Positions 25,417-36,398 are shown, counted from the stretch's first letter. The stretch is 64,000 nucleotides of DNA from Wurfbainia villosa (GCA_025175895.1 CM045990.1:46124658-46188657); one strand, 5' to 3'. A program made the numbers and translations. The notes: generated by a model from the letters alone, not told the origin.

Positions 25417-25431
25417 ATCTCCCCCTTTTTG
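25417..25431 (-). other. Polypurine tract of gag-only Copia element
   Basis: On the minus strand AAAAAGGGGGAGAT abuts the 3' LTR start. It matches the tract at 5406-5422 of the plus-strand relative. Confidence 0.8.
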
Positions 25432-27320
25432 ATGTTTGACAAAAACCAAACAAATCATTTGAGTTAAACCACTAACTCAAATCCCTTACCAATTGTCCCA
25501 AATTGATAAACACTCTCCAAATGTTCTCCCCCAAACATTCTCCCCCTTTTTGACTAACATCAAAAAGGTTTTCTCTCCAAGGAGGTCAATGTCTCATGTC
25601 CCAATGAGATCTTACAATCTCCCCCTTGATCCAAAAATAAATACCTAGGATGCCTACCATCTTCCTAGTGATAAGTCACATATCAATCAAGAGAGGCAAT
25701 CCTATACTCTCTCCCAATTTCCAAATTGGGTATCAAAAACCCATCAATTTTCCCAATTGATGATACTCTCCCAATAATTTCTCCCCCTTCAAGAAGAGAA
25801 ACACATCCATCATCCCAAGATGGATAACTCCCCCTAAAGGCTTGCTCCCCCTTGACCATTGCACCAACAATGTCCTTGGGAAGTTCTGAAGCCAATAGGA
25901 ACGCTAAACCATCAAAATTAAGGTTCTAAGTTCAACATAGAACTTTCACTCACCCTAAATTTGATACTTTAACCTAACACAGCTCCTAATCCATATCCAA
26001 TGGATTTTCACCCTTTATAATGCTTCCTAAAGCATATCCTAGGGTTAGGAGTGATTAGGAACCTTTTCCATAGCTGAACACAGGCTAAACAAACCTTGTT
26101 AACCCGAAATCAGACACAGCGATCGACTCACAGATGTCGATCGCCACCCATATATCGATCGATCGCCACCAAGGCGGCGATCGATAATAAATTTCCAAAT
26201 TTCAGCTATCAGTATCGAGATTTGGAAAAACATAAGTAATTATACGTAATTTGAAAAATCATAAAATTTGATACGTATATTACTTATAGTCATTACAATG
26301 GGTGAAAAATATTTGGAAATTATTTTACCCATAAAATAGTGAGTTTGATACAAAATTCAAAACCATTGAAATTTTCAATGTTTTGGCCCTATTTTGTATC
26401 AACTTCATCAATGGTGATTGCTATCAAAAGATAGACTTCACCAAGGTTTTTCAAAATGATTTTAAAATGTTTTCAAAACCTTATTTTGGATCATATTCCT
26501 TGGGCTCTATGTACATGACTTGTACATATGCTCCCCCAATGATCCACATTTGAAATTAGATGAGTTTTAGTTCATCTAGATGCAAAAACTATGCACCTTG
26601 AACTTAACTCATATCCTAGCATCTCACATGTATCTAGGGTGTATAACTACACATAAATGTCAATTGGATGTGAGATGTGGGTTTTGGTTCATTTAAAACT
26701 AGGGTTTCATGCATCTTCTAAGGCAACCCTATTTGATTCCCTTATGAATGGGACTCCAAGTCATGTCATAGTCCTTAAATCAATTTCAATCGAAATTTTT
26801 CTTAAATGCATGAATGATTATGGCATTAATGATGATATAAATAAGCATATGCTCATAATCATGATGTCATGGCATAAGATGAAATCTGAAAACACATGAC
26901 ATTTAAAACCTTAATCCTAAAACATGAACATGACATATAAAATGATTAAAAGTAAGCATGATGTCATGACATATTATATGGCAAACAAAGCATGGCATAT
27001 AAAATATATAGGTATAATAATACCTAAATTTTAATATTAATTGCCATTTGTTGGGATTAATCATATTTTGCCATATTAACCTAAACTCCCTAATGTGCCA
27101 AAAACCCAAAATGACACACTAACCTCTAAACCTAAATTGTGCCAATTTAATTGTTTTTTCTTAATTTCAAAAGTGCATCGGCACATCCTAAAATCTTTTA
27201 GGATATTGATTCAAGTCTATTTCCAAGGTAACCATAACCTTGAAAATATCCTAAAGTGCCACCTTTACCATGGTTGAGTTAACTACCCATCCAATCAAGG
27301 TTGGCACACCCTAAACCCAT
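25432..27320 (-). other. Non-coding interior of gag-only Copia element
   Basis: A pyrimidine-rich plus strand with repeated TCTCCCCCTTTTTGA and CTCCCCCAA-like words (25420-25860), that is, extra polypurine-like runs on the element's sense strand. Then comes a cluster of GCGATCGA words (26115-26190), then AT-rich CATGACAT-like words. No credible coding frame is visible. The same layout is seen at 3696-5405. Confidence 0.65.
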
Positions 27321-29018
27321 CTAGCGTGAATCAATCACGCTCTTAGGAACCCAAAACCGATTTGAGCTCCTAGGGTTAATTAGGTATTGCTTTTGGATAA
27401 CCTCCCTAGATACCTTCCTAATGACCCTCCTAGGCTTGTTAGCCTTGGTCATTTGGGTCTTACCTAGGTTGACTCTAGGGGTAACTCCCCTTGCAACCTT
27501 CTTAGTGGCCACCCTAGGTTTCCTAGAAACCCTAGCCACTAGGCACAACCTTTGGTCAACCTTAGGGATGACTTCCCTATTGACCTTGGTCTTCCTAGAC
27601 TTAGTTTGTGTTCCATAGTCAAATGGGACACTATGATAAGCCACCTTAGGCTTAGGTTTGTGACCCAAACCTTGCTTGCCCTTGGTTGACTTTTGACTTT
27701 GAGGTCCTAGATGTTGACTTTGAGATCTAGACCTAGACTTTTGATCATTAGACCCTTTAACTTGGTTTTGTATATTCCTAAGGGTCTTTTCTAGTTTCTC
27801 AAGCCTTGACCTCAAGGCTTGGTTTTCTAATTCTAATTGCCCAATTGATTTTTGATTAAATTCTTGGGCATGAGACTTTCTAGGCATATGCCTAGTCCAT
27901 TTAGGGTTTAGACCTAGGTGCTCTTGCACCTTTCTAATTTTCTCCCTAGGTAAAATTGATCTTGAGTTATTTGACCTAGGTTTGTCCTTAGGTAAATTGT
28001 TTTTAGGGATATTAGTCCCAAATTTCTCCCTATTATCTAAGTAGACATTCTTAGCTCCTAAGCAAAAATACTTGTTCCTATTAGCATGCTTTTCATAAAT
28101 TACAAGTGAATTGAAATCCCTAGCATGCTTTTGCTTGTAAATTGAAGAAGGAGCAAAATTAGAAGTTACCCTAGGGTTTGCCTTAGCTCCCCCTACATAT
28201 GATGCTCCATTTTGAGTCTTCTTGTCCCCCTTCTTGCATTGACTCCGGAAATGTTCCGGTTGTCGGCACTTGAAGCAAATTACTTGTTCTTTGCTCTTTT
28301 GCGTTGAGGGACCGGCATCCTTGACCTTTGGAGCCGGTGGAGCTTTCCTATTCTTCTTTGGGCACTTGCTCTTATAATGCCCGGTTTCCCTACACTCAAA
28401 ACATATTATATGTATTTTATTATTAACACATATGTTTGAGTTACCTAGGTTAATGGAGACCGAAATTGGACTTTGGGCTTCTTCATCTTGACCGGATGTC
28501 GAAGCTTCTTCTTTATGTTCCGGTATGGAGGTTCTCTCCTCCCCCTCAATCGTTGAGGTGGATGCTTCTTCCACTTCCTCCACCTCTTCCGATCCGGAAG
28601 TTGACTCCTCACTTTCTTGTGAGGATGATGATGATTCTTCTTCGGTCTCCTCCTCTTCCAAGTCTTCTTGGACCAATTCGGGATTATCGTGGAACTTGAT
28701 CAACTTGTTCCACAACTCCTTGGCATCCCTATAGCTTCCTAATCTGGACAAAATGTCGTTAGGTATCAAGTTAATCAACATTTTTGTTACCTTAACGGTT
28801 GTCTTGAATTTTTCCAGTTGCTCCTCGGTCCATCGCTTCATTTTGAGGATTTCGCCATTCTCTCCTCTCGGAGCATCAAAACCTATAGTCACGGCAAACC
28901 AATTTTCGATATTTGTCATTAGAAAATATTCCATCCTACCTTTCCAATACGCGAAATGTTCGCGGTTGAAGGAAGGTGGAATGTTGATGTCGTCACCCAA
29001 TTTTTCTTGGAAATCCAT
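27321..29018 (-). CDS. gag: Copia-type Gag polyprotein, intact (565 aa)
   Basis: This is a capsid protein that would package the element's RNA into virus-like particles in the cytoplasm. The first 110 residues form a UBN2/DUF4219-like Copia gag region (HFAYWKGRMEYFL, ELWNKLIKFH). Residues about 115-175 are an acidic, Ser- and Glu-rich linker. Two complete CX2CX4HX4C zinc knuckles follow, with C206, C209, H214, C219 and C248, C251, H256, C261, which bind RNA. The rest is basic and Gly/Ser/Lys-rich with a short coiled-coil (LELENQALRSRLEKLEKTL), ending in conserved KPRRVIRKVSREVI. ATG at 29018 lies 53 bp after the primer site. No stop interrupts it, and no pol follows. It is unusually long for a Copia gag alone. 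The broken relative at 2159-3695 supports the same design. Confidence 0.88.
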   Translation of the reverse strand: MDFQEKLGDDINIPPSFNREHFAYWKGRMEYFLMTNIENWFAVTIGFDAPRGENGEILKMKRWTEEQLEKFKTTVKVTKMLINLIPNDILSRLGSYRDAKELWNKLIKFHDNPELVQEDLEEEETEEESSSSSQESEESTSGSEEVEEVEEASTSTIEGEERTSIPEHKEEASTSGQDEEAQSPISVSINLGNSNICVNNKIHIICFECRETGHYKSKCPKKNRKAPPAPKVKDAGPSTQKSKEQVICFKCRQPEHFRSQCKKGDKKTQNGASYVGGAKANPRVTSNFAPSSIYKQKHARDFNSLVIYEKHANRNKYFCLGAKNVYLDNREKFGTNIPKNNLPKDKPRSNNSRSILPREKIRKVQEHLGLNPKWTRHMPRKSHAQEFNQKSIGQLELENQALRSRLEKLEKTLRNIQNQVKGSNDQKSRSRSQSQHLGPQSQKSTKGKQGLGHKPKPKVAYHSVPFDYGTQTKSRKTKVNREVIPKVDQRLCLVARVSRKPRVATKKVARGVTPRVNLGKTQMTKANKPRRVIRKVSREVIQKQYLINPRSSNRFWVPKSVIDSR

Positions 29019-29070
29019 ATTCTTTCCTCTAGCTTCTTGACTCTGGGTTGTTAATCCGTAGAAGAGCCCC

Positions 29071-29084
29071 GGGCTCTGATACCA
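29071..29084 (-). other. Primer binding site of gag-only Copia element
   Basis: On the minus strand TGGTATCAGAGCCC follows the LTR end CCTAACA after two bases. It is complementary to the 3' end of initiator Met tRNA. Confidence 0.9.
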
Positions 29085-29086
29085 CT

Positions 29087-30658
29087 TGTTAGGATCTTTG
29101 TAACAGCTAGAGGGGGTGAATAGCGTTTGATCATTCGTAGATGGAATTTGCTCTCGTTTGTTTCTACAATTTCGTTAGCGCAACGGAAATAGAAAAGTAA
29201 TAACGATAACGAAATGCACAACACGCTAACACAAGGATATAACGTGGTTCGGAACTGCACGGTTCCTACTCCACGGATCGAGCTTTACGAGCTCTAGTGA
29301 TGCGCATGCAACCACTAATAAACACTCCTTCTCGGAACAATCCGGAGGCGGAGAAACCTCGTACAATAATGATTACAACAATAATAAAATGAATACAAGC
29401 AAATACAATGAAATACAAATGCAAGTAAAGGAAAAACACTTTACAAGAGCTTTGGATTGCTTGATCTTTGATTGCCTTGAACTAGCTTTGAAGGACTGGA
29501 AAGCACCAACTTCCCCCTTCAATTTCGCTCAAGAAAATCGCTATCTTTTCCTCCATCACGAGCTCCTTTTATAGCTTCAACCTGTGCTAGAAAAGGTCGA
29601 TCGATCTGCTCAGACCATCGGTCGATGATCACGCTTATTCGTGAGACAACGGTGTAATCCACGCTGGAAAAATCCAACGGTTAGGACATCAGTCGACTGA
29701 TCATGAGCATCAGTTGACTGATGAGCCATCACTCGACTGCTCGTCGCGTGATCCGAGTGAGACTCCATTCGTGGGCCGAAAATCGAGCACCCGGTCCGAT
29801 CGATCACACGATCAGTGGATTGCTCGAGCCATCAGTCAACTGCCCACCTCTGGCAGTCGACTGCTAGACCACTTCCCGTAGTCAAACCCTAGTTGACTCG
29901 CCACATGGCACATGGGCCGACCGCACACCTCAAACATGAGGTTTTAGCCCAAGTATGGTGCCCCCATACTTGCTAGACCACCCTTAGCCTAGACCTAAGC
30001 CTTCTAGCCACCTCCATCAGCCTCACGCCTCTCGGATCCCTCCAAGTCATCCATGACTTGTTCATCCATCGCGTTAGCCTTCAGATGCTTCCATCGGCTA
30101 TGTCATGCTAACGGTGTCTACACCGCCAAGGCACATTGGACTTACGCCGCTAAGACTCCGCTTGGACTTTACGCCGCCAACCATTGGACTTATGCTGCCA
30201 AGACTCCCGCTTGGACTTTACGCAGCCAATATCAAACCCCTTGGACTTCTCATGCCAAGACTCAAGCTTGGACTTTCCCTTGCCAACCCATGTTGAACTT
30301 TTACATTGCCAAGACCCATGCTTGGACTTTCCCTTGCCAACCCATGTTGGGCTTCTCAAATGCCAAGACCATGCTTGGACTTTCCCTTGCCAACCCATGT
30401 TGGACTTTTACATCGCCAAGACCCATGCTTGGACTTTTCATGTGCCAAGTGTCCCACTTGGACTTTTCATGCCAAGTACTCAAGACTTGGACTTTACCAA
30501 ATGCCAAGTGTTCCACTTGGACTTTCCATGCCAAGTACACAAGACTTGGACTTTCCCATGACAATTACATTGTCATATATTTTTGTTGAAACATCAAAAC
30601 ATCACTCGAGTCAAACTCGAGTCCTGGTCAATCGTGACCTGGGCCGATTGCACCAACA
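29087..30658 (-). repeat. 5' LTR of gag-only Copia element
   Basis: On the minus strand it begins TGTTGGTGCAATC and ends GTTACAAAGATCCTAACA. It holds the U3 minisatellite (30120-30560), words of the CAGTCGACTG type (29690-29860), a TATA box (29565-29574) and leader sequence. It is the complete LTR of the pair. Confidence 0.9.
29565..29574 (-). promoter_or_regulatory. LTR TATA box (5' LTR)
   Basis: CTATAAAAGG on the minus strand, identical in the 3' LTR (24331-24340) and in Copia element 1 (1371-1380). Transcripts of the gag RNA probably start shortly after it. Confidence 0.75.
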
Positions 30659-30693
30659 CATTCCACCACAGAACTTTTATTTATTTTGGCGTG
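30659..30693 (+). repeat. 35-bp flank duplication, right copy
   Basis: Identical to 23824-23858. The text then continues CTTGTATAAGTC, the uninterrupted CACTA coding sequence. Confidence 0.9.
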
Positions 30694-31215
30694 CTTGTAT
30701 AAGTCATAGAAGTGCCGCCCCAATGGTTATTCACTATTTTATTCACCTCGTGAATAATATGTATAGAATTTGTAAATCTAATATAAAATAAAAACAAACC
30801 CTGTTATATACTTATACAAAAACATATTGTATTAAAAATTAAATATAGATATTCTAAAACTTGAATACTTACGAATCTCCGCATGGAGATATAAGTTCTC
30901 TCGTATCCTTCCTCTCCATGAGTGATTGTTGTACCGGGGAAGATACATTAGCAGGTATATGCTGAGAATCAGAGAATCCTGCAACTAGGGAAGAGGTGGA
31001 GGGCACATTTCCTGCAAGAGCATCAGAATATGTGGGGGTTGAAGCAGAGAAAGACTGTGATCTTCCATCACTACTACGTCTATGACCGCAACGTCGAAAC
31101 TAACAATCATGATTATTAGAAGAATATAATAGTAAAAAAAATACAGTTGCATATTGTATTTTTAATAGGAACAATATGAAAATATTACCATATTCATAGC
31201 AACTGGATGACCCTA
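30659..31215 (-). pseudogene. CACTA TNP1/TNPA-like protein, N-terminal exons
   Basis: On the minus strand a small exon near 31190-31215 (GHPVAMNM, donor GTAAT) is followed by an exon 31099-30873 between TTAG and GTAAGT splice signals. It encodes a Ser/Thr-rich segment starting FRRCGHRRSSDGRS. A third exon from about 30780 runs into the Copia insertion. It reads HEVNKIVNNHWGG and later KVLWWNEFK, joining the WVFTWEE exon on the other side. An in-frame TAA occurs before KVLWWN. Together with 22748-23858 this is one gene, broken by the insertion and by stops. Which protein starts the gene is not certain. Confidence 0.55.
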
Positions 31216-31357
31216 AAAAAAAGAGTTCATTAGTATATCAAATATATGGAATTTCGAATTACACAGTGAATTAAAACATAATTGGTACTCAATAAAAGGT
31301 TAATTAGCCACAATTAGAAATCAAAGTTTGCAATAAAATTTTCGGCCTAGTCATGCG

Positions 31358-34300
31358 TCTAATCATCATCGTCATCGTCATCATCATTGTCATCCTCATC
31401 CTCATCCTCATTGAAATCCTCATCTTCATACTCATTCAGTTCACTTGCATCAACATCTATTACTACGTCGCTGGGATCTCATAACGTTGAAATATTATAC
31501 TCTTCGATATGAAATGTATTGACAACTTCATCTTGTTGATATGCTATATCTTCCCAATGTTCCTCAATTTTATTACGTGCTTTTGTTTTACAAACAGCCC
31601 ACCAATCACTTTTGTCTTGTCTCATATTAGGATATGAAGCATAAAATACTTGAATCGCTTGTTGTGCTAACACAAATGGTTCGTACCTCTTGTATATTTT
31701 TTTTGTAGTTAATTTCAACCAAATTAAACTGTGGATGCACCCTCATTCCTTTGATAGGGTCAAACCAACAACACATAAATAAAATAACTCGCAAATTTGA
31801 GCCTGGATACGCTACCTCTAAAATTTCATCTAGTAAGCCGTAAAATTCATTCCTTACACCCCCATCAATAGATGATTGAACACAAACTCCGCTATTCATT
31901 GTAGTTTTCCCAGTTCCATAAGCTTGAGTATGAAAATTATATCCATTGATAAAATATGTCGGCCAAGTTTTAACCATTGAATTTGGACCCCATGACAGAT
32001 GTTTTATTAGGTCTTGCTCAATGTGACCGTGATTATCAAGAACCTAAAGTAAAATAAATATGTGTTAAAGTCAAGATTTATTAAATTTATTATCATAGAC
32101 TACTTACATAATTTTTGAACCATTGTGCAAATTCTTCATCACAGAAATTATTAAACTCATGCTCCGGAAGCTCCGAATATAGAGTTTGAAAAATCCTACA
32201 ATAAAATTAAATATAACATGAACAATAATTTATGATATATGAAATGTATAATATAACTTTTATATACTTACTCGAAATACGACGTTACTTCTGGACAGTT
32301 CAATAAAATATATGTATGGGCTGCTCGCCACTCCCGACCAGTTAAGTATCTACTTGGACAAGATCCACTTAGTCGACCAAGGTAATTAAAAATTGAGAAT
32401 TCCCTCAAATTTGGATCAATGGGACCCTCATCGTTTCTTCCTTCTTTCTGACTCTTGCATTGAACGTGAGGTTCAAAATAATATGATGCAAAAGTTGTAA
32501 CTTCCTCCACAATATATGCATTAACAATAGAAGCTTCAACATGAGCCTTATTTTTCACTTTTTTTTTCAAGTGATAGATGAATCTAAGAGTAATACAATA
32601 AAATTTATTAGGAAATAAATTAGACTAAATTTGACCAAATGAAATAACAATGAAAAAAAAGTCAAAAAAATTCACCTTTCAAACGGATACATCCATCGAA
32701 ATTGAACAGGACCTCCAACTTTAGCCTCATATGGCAAGTGAACCAAAAGATGTTCCATTGAATCAAAAAACGCCGGTGGAAATATCCTTTCTAAGTTACA
32801 CCTAATGATTGGAATGTCTCTCTCTAATGTCTCCATGTGTGAATGACTCAGTACTATCGAGCAGATATCATGAAAGAAAATGCTTAATTCCGTAATTGCA
32901 CCCCAGAAAAAATTTGGTTACAGTTCCTTTAAAGCAATAGGAATTAATCTTTCCATGAATATATGACAGTCATGACTTTTAAAACCCATAAATTTGCATT
33001 CCTTCAAATCAACGCATCTACTAAGATTTGAGACATAACGATCAGAAAATCTCAATGATTTCAACCATTCACAAACAATCCATCTCTGATCCTTATTCAA
33101 TGTATAAACTGCTTTTAGTTTTGGTCCCCTACTATTTTCATCAACATCAAGGGTGGGTCGTTTACATATGAGACGCAAATCTTTTTCTTGCATTCAGATT
33201 ATCTTTTGTTTTTTCGGTTATATCCATTACCATATTTATCAGATTATCAAAAACATTATTCTCAATATGCATTAAATCAAGATTGTGATGAATCAAATTA
33301 CTCTGCCAATACGGTAAATCCCAAAATATACTACGTTTTTTCCATTTATGCGTAATTCCATAGTCATATGTTGTAACATTTGGGTCTTCAATAACAGATG
33401 GAAAGTTAAGCACTCTTTGCCATAAAATTTGACCGGTGAATCTCAATGGTAGAGGTGTTCTTTCAATTCTATTCTTAGTAAATTCTTCTTTATTTCTTTT
33501 GAATTTTTGATTTGAAGGTAAAAATTATCTATGACAATCAAAATAACTCGGTTTCTTTCCGTGTTTCAATCTAAATGACTTTGATCTCTCCATACATATT
33601 GGACATCCTAAAATCCCCGCAGTACTCCAGCCCGATAGCATCCCATAAGCAGGAAAATTATTTATGGTCCAAATAAGTGCAGCTCTCATTGTGAACATCT
33701 GATTAGTATGGACATCATATGTGGAAACACCCACGTCCCATAGTTGGATCAACTCGGCAATCAACGGTTGCATGTAAACATCTATTAACTTCTTCGGATT
33801 ATGAGGGTCAGGTACAATCAATGTTAAAAATATATAAGGTATTTTCATACACATACTAAGTGGAAGATTGTACGGAGTTACGATAATTGGCCAGCAAGAA
33901 TAAGTTCTTCCTGATTTGCCAAATGGAGCAAATCCATCAGCACATAGACCCAACCTGATGTTTCGGGTCTCATTCACAAACTCAGGATATGTTCGATCAA
34001 AATTTTTCCACACCTCTGCATCAGATGGATGATACATTAGCCCATTCTCTGTTTCATGATTTGCATGTCAAGTCATGTGTTCAACAGTGACCTTCGAAGT
34101 ATAAAGCCTTTACAATCTAGGAGTTAAAGGCAAATAGAACATTTGTCTGAGTGATTTTAATCGCTTATTATGATTTGATCTCGTGGTACTCTTGTACCTG
34201 CATTGACTATAGAATTTACAAGCCTCTAAATCTGCATTATCTCTCCAATATAGCATACAACCATCTCTGCGAATATCAATTCTTTGCACCGGGAGACCCA

Positions 34301-35030
34301 AATCTTTCATAAATTTTTTTATAATGTAAAAATCCTTCGGCATTATGTGATCATGCGGCAATACTTCTCCAATAACTTGAACAAAATCATTAAAATATTC
34401 TTCGAACACATTATGCTCAGCTTTAACATTCAACAATCTTGCGATGAGAGATAATTTTGTGTGACTGTCACAACCAGACCACACGGGTTCATCTGCAGCT
34501 CTCAATACTTCTTGAAATTTTATATATGGCTTATTGTACAAATTTTCATGACCACCAGTAACTTCTACCTCCTTCAACGGTGTTGAATAATTAGTATACA
34601 TGTGTTCAAATGCTTGAGGATAACTAGAACTTGCAGTGTTTGTTTCGCTATTCAAATTATGACCAACTGCATCAACTATCATCCTCTGGTATGGATTGAA
34701 TTGATCGTAATATACTTGCTCTCCACTAAATGTCCTTTGTATGTTTCGTCCAACCTCTTCATCGGATATAAACGGTTCACCATGACAAGTCCAATTATAA
34801 TAATTTGGCATAAAACCAAATCTACAAAGATGTTCTCGAACTTTATCACATTGAAAAAATTTACCATTATGACATTTTTTGCACGGACACCTTAATTTAT
34901 TCCCAACCATAAACTCAACATTGTTATTAACAAATCTCAAAAATTATTCCAACCCAATTATAAATTCATCGGTTAAACCACGACGTTTTGATAAATTCTG
35001 TTTATACATCCAACTTTGTTCTCTCTCCAT
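31358..35030 (-). pseudogene. TNP2-type CACTA transposase, broken
   Basis: Family: plant En/Spm TNP2 transposase, which cuts at the element ends in the nucleus. Start ATG at 35030 (MEREQSWMYKQNL) after a splice acceptor. Next is the Cys/His transposase-associated domain (CPCKKCHNGK, near 34880). The main transposase domain runs from about 34110 to 33160 (TYSCWPIIVTPYNLPLSMCM, GILGCPICMERSK). A DUF4218-like part follows near 32900-32270 (FPPAFFDSMEHLLVHLPYEA, VEASIVNAYIVEEV), then a DUF4216-like part near 31980-31630, and an acidic C-terminus (31480-31360). Introns are visible, for example 32584-32675. In-frame stops lie near 34932, 34110, 34055, 33523, 32917 and 31478, with frameshifts near 33180 and 31710 (a homopolymer). 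Confidence 0.85.
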
Positions 35031-35035
35031 TGATC

Positions 35036-35312
35036 CTGTTTTCGAAATTATATCAACGATTAATTTTAATTTCTTCCAAACTTCATCCATATATATTAAT
35101 ATAACCATAAATTTATACTCAAAATAAATTAAATTTTTCAAATACTAAATATGATTTTGTGTGATATTTAATTGCAAACTATAATATCATTTCGAACAAA
35201 TATGATCTATTAATAGTAATTAAATCACTTAAAATCAAACATTAAGAATAATTATTATAACAAAATTAATAATACTATAATTAATGTTATATATATATAA
35301 TATTTTTACGCG
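35036..35312 (-). other. Likely first intron of the TNP2 gene
   Basis: On the minus strand a donor CAG|GTACGCG at about 35312 and an acceptor AACAG at about 35036 flank AT-rich sequence. Removing it joins the GC-rich leader to the transposase start. No coding content is visible. Confidence 0.5.
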
Positions 35313-35975
35313 TACCTGTCCAAATGGAAACAACGTGTGGATGATTGAGCTCACGGCTAGATGAACACTTCACAAACACTTCACGAACACACCGAACACC
35401 TTAATGAAGTAGGACAAACCTATGAAAAATAATTAATTTTGTATTTAGATTATGACACATTATACTAATTTATATAATTTGAATAACATTTGAATTCACG
35501 ATCGAGACCACGCGACAACTGCCAAGCACGCGCAAGGCGCAGCAACTGTGGCGCGGCATAACCTTACGCGAGCGAGGGCACGCGCGCGACGATGGTTGCG
35601 AGGGCATGCGCGTGGAGCCCATGAGGCCGCGCGCCGGTCCGCAGGGCATGCGCGGCGGCGCTAACGCCGCCGCGAAGACGCACGAGGGCACACGGTGGCG
35701 GCATCGCCACCGCACGCTGGCGCCGCGAGGGCACGACACGGTGACTCATCGCCGCCGCGCGAGGGAATGCGATCACAGCGAGCACGTGCGGCAACATCAC
35801 CGCGAGCTCATGGCGGCAGCGGCAGCAGCAGCCGCGAGCTCCCGGCAGTGTCGTCGCTGCTCCGGCGATGGCGTGGGAAGAAAAAGATTAGGAGAGGAGA
35901 GCATACCAGCGGCATCGGAGGAGGAACGAGCGAGCAGAGGAAGATGGAGGGATTGTGTGGTTCGGCGGGATAATT
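35313..35975 (-). promoter_or_regulatory. GC-rich leader of CACTA, like the Spm downstream control region
   Basis: A sharply GC-rich, CpG-dense island (35500-35960) in otherwise AT-rich sequence, between the right subterminal repeats and the transposase intron. Words such as GCCGCGCG, CACGAGGGCA and GGCGGCAGCGGCAGCAGC recur. In maize En/Spm the first, untranslated exon is a GC-rich control region whose methylation silences the element. Position and composition here are the same. Open frames of 80-120 codons on both strands are expected in such DNA and resemble no family known to me. Confidence 0.5.
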
Positions 35976-35984
35976 AGGGAAAAA

Positions 35985-36398
35985 TTAGCGACGAATATTA
36001 TTTCGTTGCTAATTTCGTCGCCAATTTGGCCACGAATCTTATATTCGTCGCCAAATCTGCGACGAATTAAAAATTCATCGCAGAATCTGCAATGAAAATA
36101 AAATTCGTTGTAGAAATCTACAATGAATTTATAATTCGTTGCAAATATTTGCAATGAAAATATTTTTTTGTCACAAACTGGCGACGAAAAATCATTTTCA
36201 TCACAATTTTGCGACTAATTTTGCAACGAAAATTAAATGTTGGAAATTTAAATAATTTTGTAACAAAATTATTTTTGTTGGAAATTTCATTACAAATTTG
36301 CGACGAAACATAAAATTCGTCGCAAAATTTGTTGCAGATTTGCAACGAACTATTTTCGTTGCCAAAATTCGTCGCCAATTTGATATTTTTTTGTAGTG
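35985..36398. repeat. Right subterminal repeats and end of CACTA
   Basis: Repeated GCGACGAA, TTCGTCGCCAA and TTTGCAACGAA words in both directions, then the terminal GATATTTTTTTGTAGTG. They mirror the left end. Confidence 0.88.

Larger units (their letters stand above)
23859..30658 (-). mobile_element. Gag-only Copia-type LTR element, structurally complete
   Basis: Two LTRs of about 1.56 kb (23859-25416 and 29087-30658) in direct orientation flank a 3.67-kb interior. Read on the minus strand the order is 5' LTR, Met-tRNA primer site (29071-29084), gag (29018-27321), 1.9 kb non-coding, polypurine tract (25417-25431), 3' LTR. No protease, integrase or reverse-transcriptase motif is seen in any frame. 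The element sits inside a CACTA gene. The 3' LTR lacks its last seven bases. It is a non-autonomous element that would need enzymes from a related Copia element. Confidence 0.88.
21615..36398 (-). mobile_element. CACTA (En/Spm) DNA transposon
   Basis: The left end reads CACTACAAAAATAAAT and the right end, on the other strand, CACTACAAAAAAATATC. The 3-bp flank TTA is present on both sides (21612-21614 and 36399-36401), the target duplication size of CACTA elements. Both ends carry subterminal arrays of TTCGTCGC and GCGACGAA words. Two genes lie on the minus strand: a TNP2-type transposase near the right end and a TNP1/TNPA-type gene near the left end. Without the 6.8-kb Copia insertion (23859-30658) the element would be about 8 kb. 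Both genes carry stops, so this copy is not autonomous. Confidence 0.93.

Noticed and set aside
24810..25417. Open frames of 110-174 codons on both strands, repeated at 30053-30791
   Set aside because: They lie in the U3 minisatellite of the Copia LTRs. The repeat units keep several frames open at once, and the proteins are repeats of the same short words.
34602..35127. Plus-strand frames over the transposase
   Set aside because: Shadows of the minus-strand TNP2 gene, which has recognisable domains and splice sites.
35470..35977. Ala/Arg-rich frames of 78-123 codons on both strands
   Set aside because: Expected by chance in a GC-rich, stop-poor block. No family pattern, and the position fits an untranslated leader.
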